Shown: piece after piece, positions 35,323 through 45,600 of the stretch
Layout of the letters: each line of letters opens with the position of its first letter
How positions within the stretch are numbered: position 1 is the first letter of the stretch
NCBI GenBank assembly: GCA_019192545.1
Contig: JAHCMI010000045.1
Location: forward strand, 1 to 64,000
Direction: 5' to 3'
DNA from: Rivularia sp. MS3
GTDB taxonomy: Bacteria; Cyanobacteriota; Cyanobacteriia; Cyanobacteriales; Nostocaceae
Length of the DNA: 64,000 bases
Made by a program: the position numbers and the translations under genes
The notes under the pieces: model-generated
The model's database searches: none
What the model saw: only the letters and a program-made list of their open reading frames with translations
Told to the model about the DNA's origin: nothing

Positions 35323-35419
35323 GGGATTGGGCATGGGGCATTGGTAATTGGTAATCGGTAATTGGTAATTGCTACTCGCTACTTGCTACTCCTTACTCCT
35401 CACTCCTCACTCCTAACTC

Positions 35420-35761
35420 TTAACCTTTAACCTCTTCGAGCCAAGCTTGTAAATTACTCATATTATTAAAATCAAGTAACGCTTCTCCGAGATTTTCTAA
35501 TTGTTCTAAGGAAAGGGTTTCGACAGCTTGACGTACTGGTGATGGTAATTCTCCTACTCGTCGAATTAATAATCGTAAAATTAGCGATCGCGCTTCTGTT
35601 TCTCTCCCTTCTTCTCTTCCTTCTTCCTTAATATCACGGTACATTCTAGTTTCTTTAAGAGTAATTCCTAACATTTCTTCTACCTCAATACGGCTAAGTT
35701 GTTCAAACTTGTAAGCTATTATTGTCGTAATTAAAAAACAAAGCGCTTTTCGATCTAGCTT
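35420..35761 (-). pseudogene. Remnant of an Rpn-type (PD-(D/E)XK/transposase-like) protein
   Basis: An open stretch without a proper start runs from just after a TAA at about 35762 to 35420. It contains LCFLITTIIAYKFEQLSR, EEMLGITLKETRMYRDIKEE, a REEGRETEAR charged stretch and a C-terminal SLEQLENLGEALLDF. This is the C-terminal half of proteins abundant in cyanobacteria (Rpn family with DUF4351-like tail). The N-terminal nuclease part is missing. An internal ATG at 35674 would give an 84-residue peptide, but I regard it as a relic. Confidence 0.65.
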
Positions 35762-36139
35762 TTAATAACGACTACTTCTTGATAAGCATCAAATTTGCTA
35801 TCGCGGGTTACAACTTTCATGTTTTCGCAGATTGCTTGCTTGAGCAATTATAATCCTGTCAAAAGGGTCTTTATGATGCAAAGGTAATTTTTCTATATAA
35901 GCAGCGTGAGAAATATTAATAGGTAAAGGTTGAAAGTCTTTTTGCTTTATTTGTGCTTCTAAGTCGTCAGGAGTATTTAGTTTACCAATCTGTTTCTTAA
36001 TTGCTATTTCCCAAACAGAAGCAGCGCTAACAAATATTAAATTATCTGGATTAGCTATGACTGTTTTAGCTGTTTGAGAAAGAGTCGCATCGTTAGCTAA
36101 CCACTAAATTAAAGTATGAGTATCGAGAAGGAACTTCAA
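35755..36139 (-). pseudogene. Decayed VapC-type PIN-domain toxin
   Basis: Read on the minus strand from a TTG at 36139: KFLLDTHTLI, a TAG stop (36104-36106) where the family has Trp, then WLANDATLSQTAK, VSAASVWEIAIKKQIGKL and LPLHHKDPFDRIIIAQA. Near 35826-35835 the frame shifts to ENMKVVTRDSKFDAY. The PIN acidic residues are still recognisable. With one internal stop and one frameshift the gene is dead. It overlaps the Rpn remnant by a few bases. No intact antitoxin precedes it; a repeat element begins 29 bp upstream. Confidence 0.8.
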
Positions 36140-36476
36140 ACTTCTTGCCCTTTTGTAAAACCAGTCAGTAGGTTGGGTTAGACACGTCTAGCAAATTGAG
36201 CTTGTAACGAGAATTTTTTGATCGTGTCGTAACCCAACATCGTGATTATGAAAAATATTAAGAAGAATGTTGGGTTACGGTTCAAATCTGAATTATTCGC
36301 TCGAAACTATACTTATTCGTGAACCTAACCCAACCTACAAACTGTAGTTTGGATAGAAAGTTATGAAACATAAAGTATCCTAACCCAGTTAGCAATTATT
36401 AATTATTTGGGCTGCTATTAGTCATCGCTTTACTTTTAAATTTAAACTTTATAATAAACTTCTACAACCAACAAAG
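36140..36476. other. Intergenic region upstream of the aldo/keto reductase
   Basis: This 337-bp stretch is mostly the repeat element at 36168-36338, followed by AT-rich sequence with the probable promoter of the next gene. No gene is seen. Confidence 0.55.
36168..36338. mobile_element. MITE-like element (GTAGGTTGGGTTAG ends)
   Basis: Perfect 14-bp terminal inverted repeats (GTAGGTTGGGTTAG / CTAACCCAACCTAC) enclose 143 bp with internal TAACCCAACAT and ATGTTGGGTTA copies. Its size and design match the element at 17328-17495. It lies where the antitoxin partner of the dead vapC would be expected. Confidence 0.72.
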
Positions 36477-37454
36477 ATGCAAACTAACCAAATCTTACTT
36501 CCTACGATGGGTTGCGGAACTTGGGCATGGGGCAATCAAGTGCTTTGGGGATACAATCAAGGCATGGATAGCGATTTACAAGAGGTATTTAACCTTTGTG
36601 TCGGTAATGGTGTCACTTTATTTGATACTGGTGATTCCTACGGTACGGGAAAGCTCAACGGGCAGAGTGAAAAGCTTTTGGGACGTTTTACTAAGGAATA
36701 TGCAGGTGTAAATAAAGACGATATCTGCATTGCTACCAAACTCGCTGCTTATCCTTGGAGGTTAACTAGAGGTGCTATGGTATCTGCTGGTAAAGCTTCT
36801 GCGAAACGTTTGGGGAAAAATGTTGATTTAGTACAGATGCATTGGTCAACTGCAAATTATTTTCCTTGGCAGGAATGGGCGTTGTTGGATGGGTTGGGAG
36901 ATTTATACGAGCAGGGTTTGGTTAAGGGTGTAGGTTTATCAAATTATGGCTCGAAAAGATTGCAGAAGGTACACAAAAGGCTTGCGGAAAGGGGAATACC
37001 GATTAAGACTTTGCAGGTACAGTATTCTTTGTTATCAACTTATCCAGTTACGGAGTTGGGGGTTAAGGAAGTTTGCGACGAATTAGGAATAAAATTAATT
37101 GCTTACAGCCCTTTGTGTTTGGGAATTTTGACGGGAAAATATACAGATAAAAGTAAATATCCTCAAGGTATTAGAAATTTTCTATTTAGGCAATTAATTC
37201 CCGGTGCAAAATCTTTATTAGATTGTTTGCGAGAAGTTGCAGAATCCAGAAATAAAACAATGGCTCAGGTGGCAATTAACTGGTGCATTTGTAAAGGTAC
37301 GATTCCTATTCCTGGGGCTAAAAATGCCGAGCAGGCAAGGCAGAATATTGGTGCTTTGGGTTGGGAATTGGATGCTGGAGAAATTGCAGAATTAGACAAA
37401 GCAGCAGCAAGTAGTGATAAGAAGATGGTACAGAATATTTTTCAGACGAAGTAA
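36477..37454 (+). CDS. Aldo/keto reductase
   Basis: This 325-residue NADPH-dependent oxidoreductase has a TIM-barrel fold. The catalytic tetrad motifs are visible: FDTGDSYG (Asp, Tyr), ATKLA (Lys) and VQMHW (His). GVGLSNYG and the C-terminal IPIPGAKNAEQARQN (cofactor phosphate binding) are typical. The substrate is unknown. The gene is free-standing, starting with ATG after an AT-rich leader. Confidence 0.93.
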   Translation: MQTNQILLPTMGCGTWAWGNQVLWGYNQGMDSDLQEVFNLCVGNGVTLFDTGDSYGTGKLNGQSEKLLGRFTKEYAGVNKDDICIATKLAAYPWRLTRGAMVSAGKASAKRLGKNVDLVQMHWSTANYFPWQEWALLDGLGDLYEQGLVKGVGLSNYGSKRLQKVHKRLAERGIPIKTLQVQYSLLSTYPVTELGVKEVCDELGIKLIAYSPLCLGILTGKYTDKSKYPQGIRNFLFRQLIPGAKSLLDCLREVAESRNKTMAQVAINWCICKGTIPIPGAKNAEQARQNIGALGWELDAGEIAELDKAAASSDKKMVQNIFQTK

Positions 37455-37669
37455 TTACTGGAATAGGAATTATCCTTGTCTTGCTTATCAGTTTAAACTT
37501 CTCTATAAAACTTCTTTTCTCTGCGCTCTTCGCGTCTCTGCGGTTTTTTACTGTAATATTCTACCGGGAGACGCAGCTATTTTACGTCTATACATTTAGT
37601 TGATACAAATCGAAATTTTTAGAATTAAGCTAGAATCAATCAAATTTATCAACTAAGAGGGGTTACGTT

Positions 37670-38044
37670 ATGGGAATTTTCAGCGGCATGATGGGTAATG
37701 CTTCTGAGGTTAATCCGGAGAAGTTGGAAAAGGAACTTGCTTCTTTAATGATTGAAGGGGAAAGTATGCATAAAGCTTTCAAGTTGATTAGAGATTTAGT
37801 TGTTTTTACGAATAAGAGAATTATTTTAATTGATAAACAAGGAATGACTGGTAAAAAGACTGAGTTTTTATCGATTCCCTATAAATCAATTAAATATTTT
37901 AGTAAGGAAAGTGCCGGTACTTTAGATTTAGATGCTGAAATTAAGATTTGGATTTCTGGAGATGATTTACCAAAGGAGTTTCAGTTTAAAAGAGACAATG
38001 CTGTAGATGAGGTTTATCAGCTTTTGAGTTACTATACTTTGTAA
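37670..38044 (+). CDS. Bacterial PH-domain protein
   Basis: This 124-residue protein contains LIRDLVVFTNKRIILIDKQG, then KTEFLSIPYKSI and a C-terminal helix. This is the pattern of short bacterial PH-domain proteins (YvbH/DUF1696 type). It is cytoplasmic, and the function is unknown. AGAGGGG about 10 bases upstream of the ATG supports the start. Confidence 0.82.
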   Translation: MGIFSGMMGNASEVNPEKLEKELASLMIEGESMHKAFKLIRDLVVFTNKRIILIDKQGMTGKKTEFLSIPYKSIKYFSKESAGTLDLDAEIKIWISGDDLPKEFQFKRDNAVDEVYQLLSYYTL

Positions 38045-38440
38045 ATTCAGGAATTGGTAATTGGTAATTTTCAGATGGTGCGTTACGACATTATTTAAAT
38101 AGCGGTTTTGCGTTAATTAGAATATATAGCAGTTTTCATTTGGGTGTAATACACGAAACTACCCCCTTCCCCTCTCCTTAGTAAGGAGAGGGGTGCCCGC
38201 AGGGCAGGGTGAGGTAAAAAATAATTCGCTATAAATCATAACCAGCCTTTCCCTATCTTTGATAAGGAGAGGGATGCCCGCAGGGCAGGGTGAGGTAAAA
38301 ATGTATTGCACTCAAACAAAAGTGCCGTAGCTGTTAGTTGATATTTTAAACTTTATAATTAAATGGTACGTTACGGCTTTATTAAATAGTAATTTAAAAT
38401 AAAATCTATTTGTGCCGTAACACTCCCTACAATTTGAGTT
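38045..38440. other. Intergenic region built of nested repeats
   Basis: The TATAGCAGTTTTC arm at about 38126 and the GTATTGCACTC...TGCCGTAG arm near 38301-38331 enclose two copies (38162-38215, 38247-38300) of the CTCTCCTTA...GGGTGAGGTA palindrome. GGTACGTTACGG-type sequence follows. No gene is present. Confidence 0.65.
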
Positions 38441-38965
38441 ATGAGTATCAAAGAGCCGGAATTACTATTTATTGATAATTTTATTGAAAATAGTCATGGA
38501 TTATTTGCTTTTCTTCGAGACAATATCGTTTGGGATGAAAGAATAAAAGCGAGAAAAACAGCAAGTTTTGGCGTTGCCTATGATTATTCTAATATCACCT
38601 ATCCTCAAGTCGAGATGCATCCAGTTTTTATACCTATATGTCATAAAATAGCAGCGAGTCTTGAATTTTTACCTAATAATTGTCTGTTAAATTATTATCC
38701 CGATGGTAATTCTAGTATGGGTTATCATTCGGATTCTGCGAAGGAGTTAAAAATAGGCACTGGTGTTGCAATTATTTCCCTTGGTTGTGAAAGATATATT
38801 TCTTTTAGAAGTAAAGCTGATAAGGAAATTAAGTTTCAATATTTGCTTGCATCTGGAATACTTTTGTATATGGATAAAGCCGTGCAAGATAATTGGATGC
38901 ACGCTATTCCCAAACAAAATAGTGCTGGCGAAAGAATTAGTTTGAGTTTTAGATATATTGTTTGA
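38441..38965 (+). CDS. AlkB-like 2OG-Fe(II) oxygenase
   Basis: This 174-residue protein has LNYYPDGNSSMGYHSD (iron ligands His and Asp in H-x-D), a distal His in NWMHAIPKQ, and 2-oxoglutarate-binding Arg residues in GERISLSFRYIV. It belongs to the AlkB family, which demethylates alkylated nucleic acid bases or, in some members, proteins. It is shorter than E. coli AlkB and has no extra domain. The real substrate is uncertain. Confidence 0.88.
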   Translation: MSIKEPELLFIDNFIENSHGLFAFLRDNIVWDERIKARKTASFGVAYDYSNITYPQVEMHPVFIPICHKIAASLEFLPNNCLLNYYPDGNSSMGYHSDSAKELKIGTGVAIISLGCERYISFRSKADKEIKFQYLLASGILLYMDKAVQDNWMHAIPKQNSAGERISLSFRYIV

Positions 38966-38986
38966 AATTATAGGAATTAAAAAATA

Positions 38987-39136
38987 ATCAGTCGTCAACC
39001 GTTACTTAATTCTAATCTTTCGTATACTTTTAGTAATTACTTTGAATTACGATTTGCTACGGATGATTTAGCCGCTGAATTTGGTTACTCTTTTGAACGA
39101 AAGTTTATCGATTTACCGCATATTCAGCAGAATTAG
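38987..39136 (+). pseudogene. C-terminal remnant of an unidentified protein
   Basis: An open frame with no start reads SYTFSNYFELRF, then LAAEFGYSFERKFIDLP, ending in TAG. It has the look of real coding sequence, but I cannot name the family. It sits between the AlkB-like gene and the convergent glycosyltransferase gene. Confidence 0.35.
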
Positions 39137-39172
39137 ACAGAATATCTGATTTAAAGCTACGCATTGAAATAC

Positions 39173-41668
39173 CTATTTATCAATTAATTCACTTACAATC
39201 TGCCATACCTTAATTAATTTACCTTGTTGTAATGCGGCTATTCCTGATAAGTATTGAATCTCCGTAACATCCGGTAACTCTGCTAATGCTGGCTGTAGGG
39301 ATTTTTCGGCTGCTGCTCCCTGGAAATCGTAAAGCTGCACGAATGCTAAATATGCCCACGCATACGGGTTATTTTTATCTAGTTGCGTTATTCTCTGTAA
39401 TGAGGCGATCGCTGCTTGCGGTTTGCGCTGTAATATGTTTGTTAATGCGATGCTGTAGGCGTATTTCAGGTTTTGCTCCTGCTGAAAGCGATATTCTAAT
39501 GATTTACGTGTTTGTACTAAATAATCTTGATTGGGGTCGTATTGATTTATGCGTCCTATTTCGGGAAAAACTTTATTTAATGCTTTGATTCCTTGGGGTA
39601 ATGTGGCTGCTAAGTTACGCAATTGTGTAGATAAATCTAATTCTGGGGCCCGAATTGGTGTTGCTTGGGAATCAATTTGTATAGTTGTTTGGGGAGAGTT
39701 AAGAAGATAAGTTTCTCCAGTTAATTTATTTAAATAAGTTGCTTCTAAAGTATAGTTACCGTTTTTTATATCGGCGGGTGGCAGCATTGCTATTCTTTCG
39801 GTAACTTGGAATTTACCTACCGGTTTGATACCATAAGGGTACAGCTTTCCTAAAGCAATTGCATGGTCATGAATCCATTTTGAATTATCGGCATTTTTCC
39901 AAGTTATTAACATCAAACCATTTTTTAATTCTTGCCAATTACCTTGCCAAATATAAGTTACGGGCACGGGTTTTCCTGGTGGTGCTATCTGGGGTACTTC
40001 AACTTTTTCTAAACTAAGATTATTTTGATTATTGCTTCTTTCTCCTACCTTCTCTACAACAACAGGTGGATTTTTCTGATGATAAAGTTTAAGGATACTG
40101 TCATCGGGTAAATTCCAGGATTTATTTAGCTCAAAATCACCATTCTGTTCTACAATTTTAGTAATTATTTTTTGCGATTTAGGTACGGAACCTTGTTTGT
40201 TTGATTTAGTTAAAAACCAAGAAATAGAACCTGCATCTTGCTTTACAAACTTTTTTTTAGTTCCTACCTGTCTTCCATATACTTGAAAATTTTGTAATGC
40301 GCCGTAATAATTTAAATTATGCTGATTGATTTGCGGGGTTGAAGGCAATACTCCCAAGGTAGAATATAAATATGGTTCGGTTTGAATAATTTGTTTAATA
40401 ACTTGGGTATGAGGAAATCTTTCTCCCATATAAGGATAATGTTGAACTTTATTGCTGAGAGCTTCGGTTAACCAGTATCCGGGAATTCCGCCGATGGGGA
40501 ATAAATTGCATAACATTAAAATTATTGCTAAACCGAAAGTACCCCAACGGATACGCTTTCCTAAAGTGCCTTGAAAACGAGTTAAACCATAAGCTAAAAA
40601 TACCGATAAAACTGGTAAATACGGTATTGCATAGCGAAAATCTTTATTTGGGTTTAAGCAGGATAAAATATAAGCCCCAACTAAAAAGATTGCTATCCAC
40701 TTCAAAGCAATTGATAATTCTAATCCTTCTCTTCTCCTTTGTTTTTTCGCTTTTCCCCAATAAAGTAGTAATGCCAAAATGGGGATTAATAATAACGGTA
40801 GAGAAACTTGTGATGGTAATTGATGCCAATAAAAAGTCCAAGCTTGAATCGTATTTAAAGGCGCTTCACCTTCAGCAATTGCCGAATCAACCGTAGCTCG
40901 TTTACCAGAAGTTAAAATTAGCAGCCAGTTGGTACGATACCACCAACCAAAAATTAACGTTGATAAACCAAAGGCAAAGATTAATTGCAATAACCTTCCC
41001 CACAATCCTTTACGTAGCGATGTAATTACCACCCAAATAATCGGCGTAATCAGAAAAAATAGTGCCGTTTGCTTTACCATTAACGCTAATCCGAAGGATA
41101 AGCCAAAGAATATTGCGTAGAGAAGAGGAGGGGGGGAAGTATTTGTAAGATTATTTTTTTGTTTTCTAAAAGTTGCGTGTTTGTATCCGGTGAAAAACCA
41201 AAGCGTCAGACAAAAGAAACTTAAAGTAACAATTGCTGCGAGGGGATAATCTAAGAGAAATTCTAAACGATATCGATATAATCCCGGCATTACTTGACAC
41301 AAAGCCGCTGCCCATAAACCCACGCTGTCGCCGAAAAGTATTTTACCCAAGCCATATACAGAAAAGATTAAAACAAAGCTGAAACCCAACATTATTACAG
41401 TTGCTTCATCGTAACCCTTACCGTAAAAATATTGCAGAAAAGCCGTCACAATATAAGTTAATGGCGGTATTTTTGAAGACAGCAACCATAAATTTTGCCA
41501 CCATTCCCCATTTAATAAATCTGGATTTTGCAGAGCCTGTAAATAATTCAAACTTCCGGTTAAATAATCGGCTTGATCCCATGAAGGTATCGATTTATCT
41601 AAGAAAAACCAATAGCGATCGCATATTACACCAAGGAGCCAGATTAAAGTCAGAATCAGCAGTTTCAT
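39173..41668 (-). CDS. GT39/ArnT-like membrane glycosyltransferase with C-terminal TPR region
   Basis: This 831-residue protein has about 11 membrane segments in residues 1-430, with SWDQADYLTG in the first external loop (the acidic residue typical of GT-C catalytic sites) and RYRLEFLLDYPLA further on. Residues 430-730 are soluble, with beta-rich sequence. Residues about 740-831 resemble TPR helices (LDKNNPYAWAYLAFVQLYD). It probably transfers a sugar from a lipid carrier to an envelope acceptor, as in the PMT/ArnT superfamily. Acceptor and donor are unknown. Confidence 0.82.
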   Translation of the reverse strand: MKLLILTLIWLLGVICDRYWFFLDKSIPSWDQADYLTGSLNYLQALQNPDLLNGEWWQNLWLLSSKIPPLTYIVTAFLQYFYGKGYDEATVIMLGFSFVLIFSVYGLGKILFGDSVGLWAAALCQVMPGLYRYRLEFLLDYPLAAIVTLSFFCLTLWFFTGYKHATFRKQKNNLTNTSPPPLLYAIFFGLSFGLALMVKQTALFFLITPIIWVVITSLRKGLWGRLLQLIFAFGLSTLIFGWWYRTNWLLILTSGKRATVDSAIAEGEAPLNTIQAWTFYWHQLPSQVSLPLLLIPILALLLYWGKAKKQRRREGLELSIALKWIAIFLVGAYILSCLNPNKDFRYAIPYLPVLSVFLAYGLTRFQGTLGKRIRWGTFGLAIILMLCNLFPIGGIPGYWLTEALSNKVQHYPYMGERFPHTQVIKQIIQTEPYLYSTLGVLPSTPQINQHNLNYYGALQNFQVYGRQVGTKKKFVKQDAGSISWFLTKSNKQGSVPKSQKIITKIVEQNGDFELNKSWNLPDDSILKLYHQKNPPVVVEKVGERSNNQNNLSLEKVEVPQIAPPGKPVPVTYIWQGNWQELKNGLMLITWKNADNSKWIHDHAIALGKLYPYGIKPVGKFQVTERIAMLPPADIKNGNYTLEATYLNKLTGETYLLNSPQTTIQIDSQATPIRAPELDLSTQLRNLAATLPQGIKALNKVFPEIGRINQYDPNQDYLVQTRKSLEYRFQQEQNLKYAYSIALTNILQRKPQAAIASLQRITQLDKNNPYAWAYLAFVQLYDFQGAAAEKSLQPALAELPDVTEIQYLSGIAALQQGKLIKVWQIVSELIDK

Positions 41669-41925
41669 GAGTTTTGGGGATTGGGCATAGGGCGTTGGGC
41701 ATTGAGCATGGGAAAATAAGGAACTAAGAGTTATCAGTCAAAAGCTGTAAAAAACATCTATATATAGTTAATTCATATATCCAACAATTAGTAAGTAGTA
41801 TGTTAGTGAAGATTATAATGCTTACACTTTACCCCTGTTTTATTTCTTACACGAGCAAAAGATTTTAACTCTTATTTCCAATGCCCCATGCCCTATGCCC
41901 AATCCCCATTTAAAACCTTTAACTT

Positions 41926-42363
41926 TTAACCTTTTAACCTTTTAGCCATTTTCACATGAGGAATTCCGGCTTCTAGAAACACTTCACCAATTTGCTCGAA
42001 ACCCAATTGCTGGTGCAATCCTTTAATATATTCTTGGGAATTAATGTAAACTTCTGCTATATTTTCACTGGCTATCACTTCTAAAGCTTTTTGCATTAAC
42101 CTTTTACCAATACCATTCCCCCTGGCATAAGATAAAACTGCTAATCTTTCAATTTTTACCGTTTTCTTATCTAAATATCTGATTCTGGCAGTACCCACTA
42201 CAGCGTTATCTAAATAAGCAATCAACTGCGGGCAATTTTTATCTCTCCCATCAATATCTATTTTTGCATCTACTTTCTGTTCATCTTGAAAAACTCTTCT
42301 TCTAATTATCTCAATTACTGGATACTGTTCCCATTCAACAACTTTTACAGTTATTTCAGCCAT
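41926..42363 (-). CDS. GNAT family N-acetyltransferase
   Basis: This 145-residue protein has RRRVFQDEQ (as in ElaA-like members), then VGTARIRYLD, the acetyl-CoA-binding ARGNGIGKRLM and the C-terminal LHQQLGFEQIGEVFLEAGIPH. The substrate is unknown. The gene is free-standing, flanked by simple repeats. Confidence 0.9.
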   Translation of the reverse strand: MAEITVKVVEWEQYPVIEIIRRRVFQDEQKVDAKIDIDGRDKNCPQLIAYLDNAVVGTARIRYLDKKTVKIERLAVLSYARGNGIGKRLMQKALEVIASENIAEVYINSQEYIKGLHQQLGFEQIGEVFLEAGIPHVKMAKRLKG

Positions 42364-42622
42364 TAGGTTATCTTAAATATTATTTGTTCCTTATATTATG
42401 TTCGGTAGCGGTGCTATCTAACATTAAAATTAAAAACATGAGTGATTTATTCTAATAATTTCGGATTTAATAACCGCAGAGAGCGCAGAGGGAAGAGGGG
42501 GGAGAGGGGGAGATGGGGGAGATGGGGAGACAAGGGGACGAGAAAATTTATAGTTGCCCTATGCCCTATGCCCTATGCCCTATGCCCCATTCCTAACTCT
42601 TAACTCCTAACTCCGGCGGTTT

Positions 42623-45600
42623 TTATTCCGCTCCTTCAATCGGCGCGAAACCTTGACGCTGTATGTTTTCGGTGATGGTACGGGGTTCTAAAAATTGTAG
42701 TAGATAATCGGGACCTCCTGCTTTTGAGCCTACTCCGGAAAGTTTGAAGCCGCCGAAGGGTTGACGGGAAACTATTGCGCCGGTGATGGTGCGATTTATG
42801 TATAAATTTCCGACTTCAAATTCTTCTTGGGCTTGTTGGATGTGGGAAGGTGTACGAGAATAAAGCCCTCCGGTTAAGGCGTAGTTGGTATTGTTGGCTA
42901 CTTGTAAAGCATCTTGGAAATCTTTGACTTTAATTACTGCAACTACAGGGCCAAAAATTTCTTCTTGAGCTATTATCCCATCTGCCGGTACGTTGCTAAA
43001 AATAGTTGGGCCAACGAAATAACCGTTTTCTGGTGCAGACATTTCTAAGGCAACTTCGGCTTCTGCTTTACCTTTTTCGATATACTCGCGGATTCTGGAT
43101 TGAGATTTATCGTCAATTACTGGCCCTACTTGAGTACTTGGTAATTCTGCTTCTCCAATATTAAGGGATTTGGTTGCTTCTACAAATCTATTGATAAAAG
43201 TATCGTAAACGGTTTCTACAACTATTACCCTAGAGCAAGCAGAACATTTTTGTCCGCTGTAACCGAATGCCGATTTAACTGCACCGACAACTGCTTGGTC
43301 TAAATCCGCACTTTCGTCAATGATTATGCCGTTTTTACCTCCCATTTCGGCAATGACTCGTTTCATATGCTTTTGACCGGGTTTTAATATGGCGGCATCT
43401 GCGTATATCTTGCAGCCTACTTCTTGAGAACCGGTAAAAGCAATCACGTGAGTATCTATGTGATTTACTAAATAAGAGCCGACAACGGAACCCTTACCGG
43501 GAACGTATTGAAATACACCTTCAGGTATTCCCGCATCAACTAAAACTTCGGTTATTTTAGCTGCAATTACCGCTGAAGTTTCTGCTGGTTTGAGTAAAGT
43601 GCAGTTACCAGTTACCAAAGATGCAACCGTCATTCCCGTTGCGATCGCAAAGGGGAAATTCCAAGGAGAAATCACGACGGTAATTCCTCTTGGCTGGTAA
43701 ATATAACGATTATTTTCTCCAGCTACGTCATAATTAAAACCTTTATCCAAGCGTTCCATTTCCGCAGCATAATAGCGACAAAAGTCTATTGCTTCGCTGA
43801 CTTCTGCATCTGCTTCCCGCACTGGTTTACCAACTTCCAAAACAATCCAAGCCGATAATTCAGCGCGGCGGTTTTCCATGATATCGCCAGCTTTGCGGAT
43901 AATATCGGCGCGTTGTTTAGCAGAAGTTTTCTTCCAGGTTTTAAAAGCTGTTTTCGCTGTTTGCATCGCAGTTTCAGCTTGCTCGACATTAATCAAGCCA
44001 ACTTTACCAACTACTTGGGAATAATTAGAAGGATTAACCGAATCAACTTTTTCGTCAGTTTCTACGTACTCACCATTAATTAAAGGTAAATAAGTTTTCC
44101 CAAGCTGACTTTTAACCGTTTCAAAAGCAGCTTGAGATTTCTTTCTTAACTTTTCTTCTGCATAATCGCTATCTGCTGCTGGATGGAAAGAAGAGGGGGG
44201 GATGGGGAGATGGGGGGATGGGGGGGAAGAGGGGGTAGAAATTTCTTTTTCCTCTTTAATAACAGGTGGTGCAATCAATTCCTCAACGGGACGATTTTCC
44301 ATATCCTGGCGAATAAAGGAAGAATTGGCAGTATTTTCCAATAAACGACGAATTAAATAAGCCATTCCCGGTAATAATTCACCATAAGGGCAATAAACCC
44401 GCACGCGATAACCTTGCTCTACCAAAGCCTTAGCAATTTTATCTCCCATGCCGTAAAGCACCTGCATCTCAAAGTTGCGCTGGGGAATATTTAAACTTTG
44501 TGCAATTGCTATCGCTTTTGCTTGCGAGCGAAAATTATGACTTCCTATGGCAGCATATATATATTGATGGTTTTCTAATAATAATTGAGTAATATTCTCA
44601 AAATTAATATCGGTGGCAGCTTTATCGTTATAAACTGGCTGTTTCCAGTGTTTTTGCTCTGCTGTAATGGTTTCTTGATCCCAGTATGCACCTTTTACCA
44701 ACCGGATTGTAATCGGATTACCGCGCTGTTTTGCCCATTCAATCAAGCTTTTGGCATCTTCTTCACTATCCCTCAAATAAGCTTGAATTGTCATGCCGAT
44801 ATCCGTGCGCTGTTGAAATTCCTCTTCCATCAACAGCTTTTTCAAGATATTAAAAGTTAAATCCTTGTAGATATACTGCTCCATGTCAAAGTGGATGGCA
44901 ACACCCAACTCCTTCGCACGACGCAGCAAACTGCGGATATGGGAAACGACTTTCTCTTCACTACCTTTATCATCTAAAGGGTCAAACTGCGAATAAAATG
45001 CCGTTAACTTTACCGAAACCTGTACTTTCGGTAATTCTTCCCCGTCGGCTTCATCAATTAACGCCACATTCTTCCAATTCTTAGAAGCCTCCGCTAATTG
45101 CGCCATCAAATCCATATATCTTTGTAAATAAGATTCGGCTTCAACTTCCGTTATCACCGCTTCACCCAATAAATCCACGGTGAAAGCCATCTTTTCTTTA
45201 CGCAGTCTTTCAATACTTTTCAAAGCTTGCTTGATATTCTCCCCGGCAATATACCGATGCGCTAAAGTTTCTACACTTTTAGAAACTGTTGTCGCGGCAA
45301 CCTTCCCCGGCACAGAATCCGGATTAGCGAAATTTAACATTCCCTTCAACGCCGCAGGCAATTCTACCGAATCGTCGCCGAGATATTCCTGTAAATGCGC
45401 GGCAATTTCCGGGTTACTTCTCAAAGCCGGGAGAGTATCAATAAATCGAAATAGCTGCACCCGCAAACCAGGATTGCTCATTGCCCATGCTAATAACTTA
45501 TCATCAGGGCGCATTTGGTCGCGCAAAGCCGAAAATAATGAACGATTTTCTTGACTTCCTGCTAATAATTTTTTCGCTATTTCTTGAGTTTTCGTTTCGT

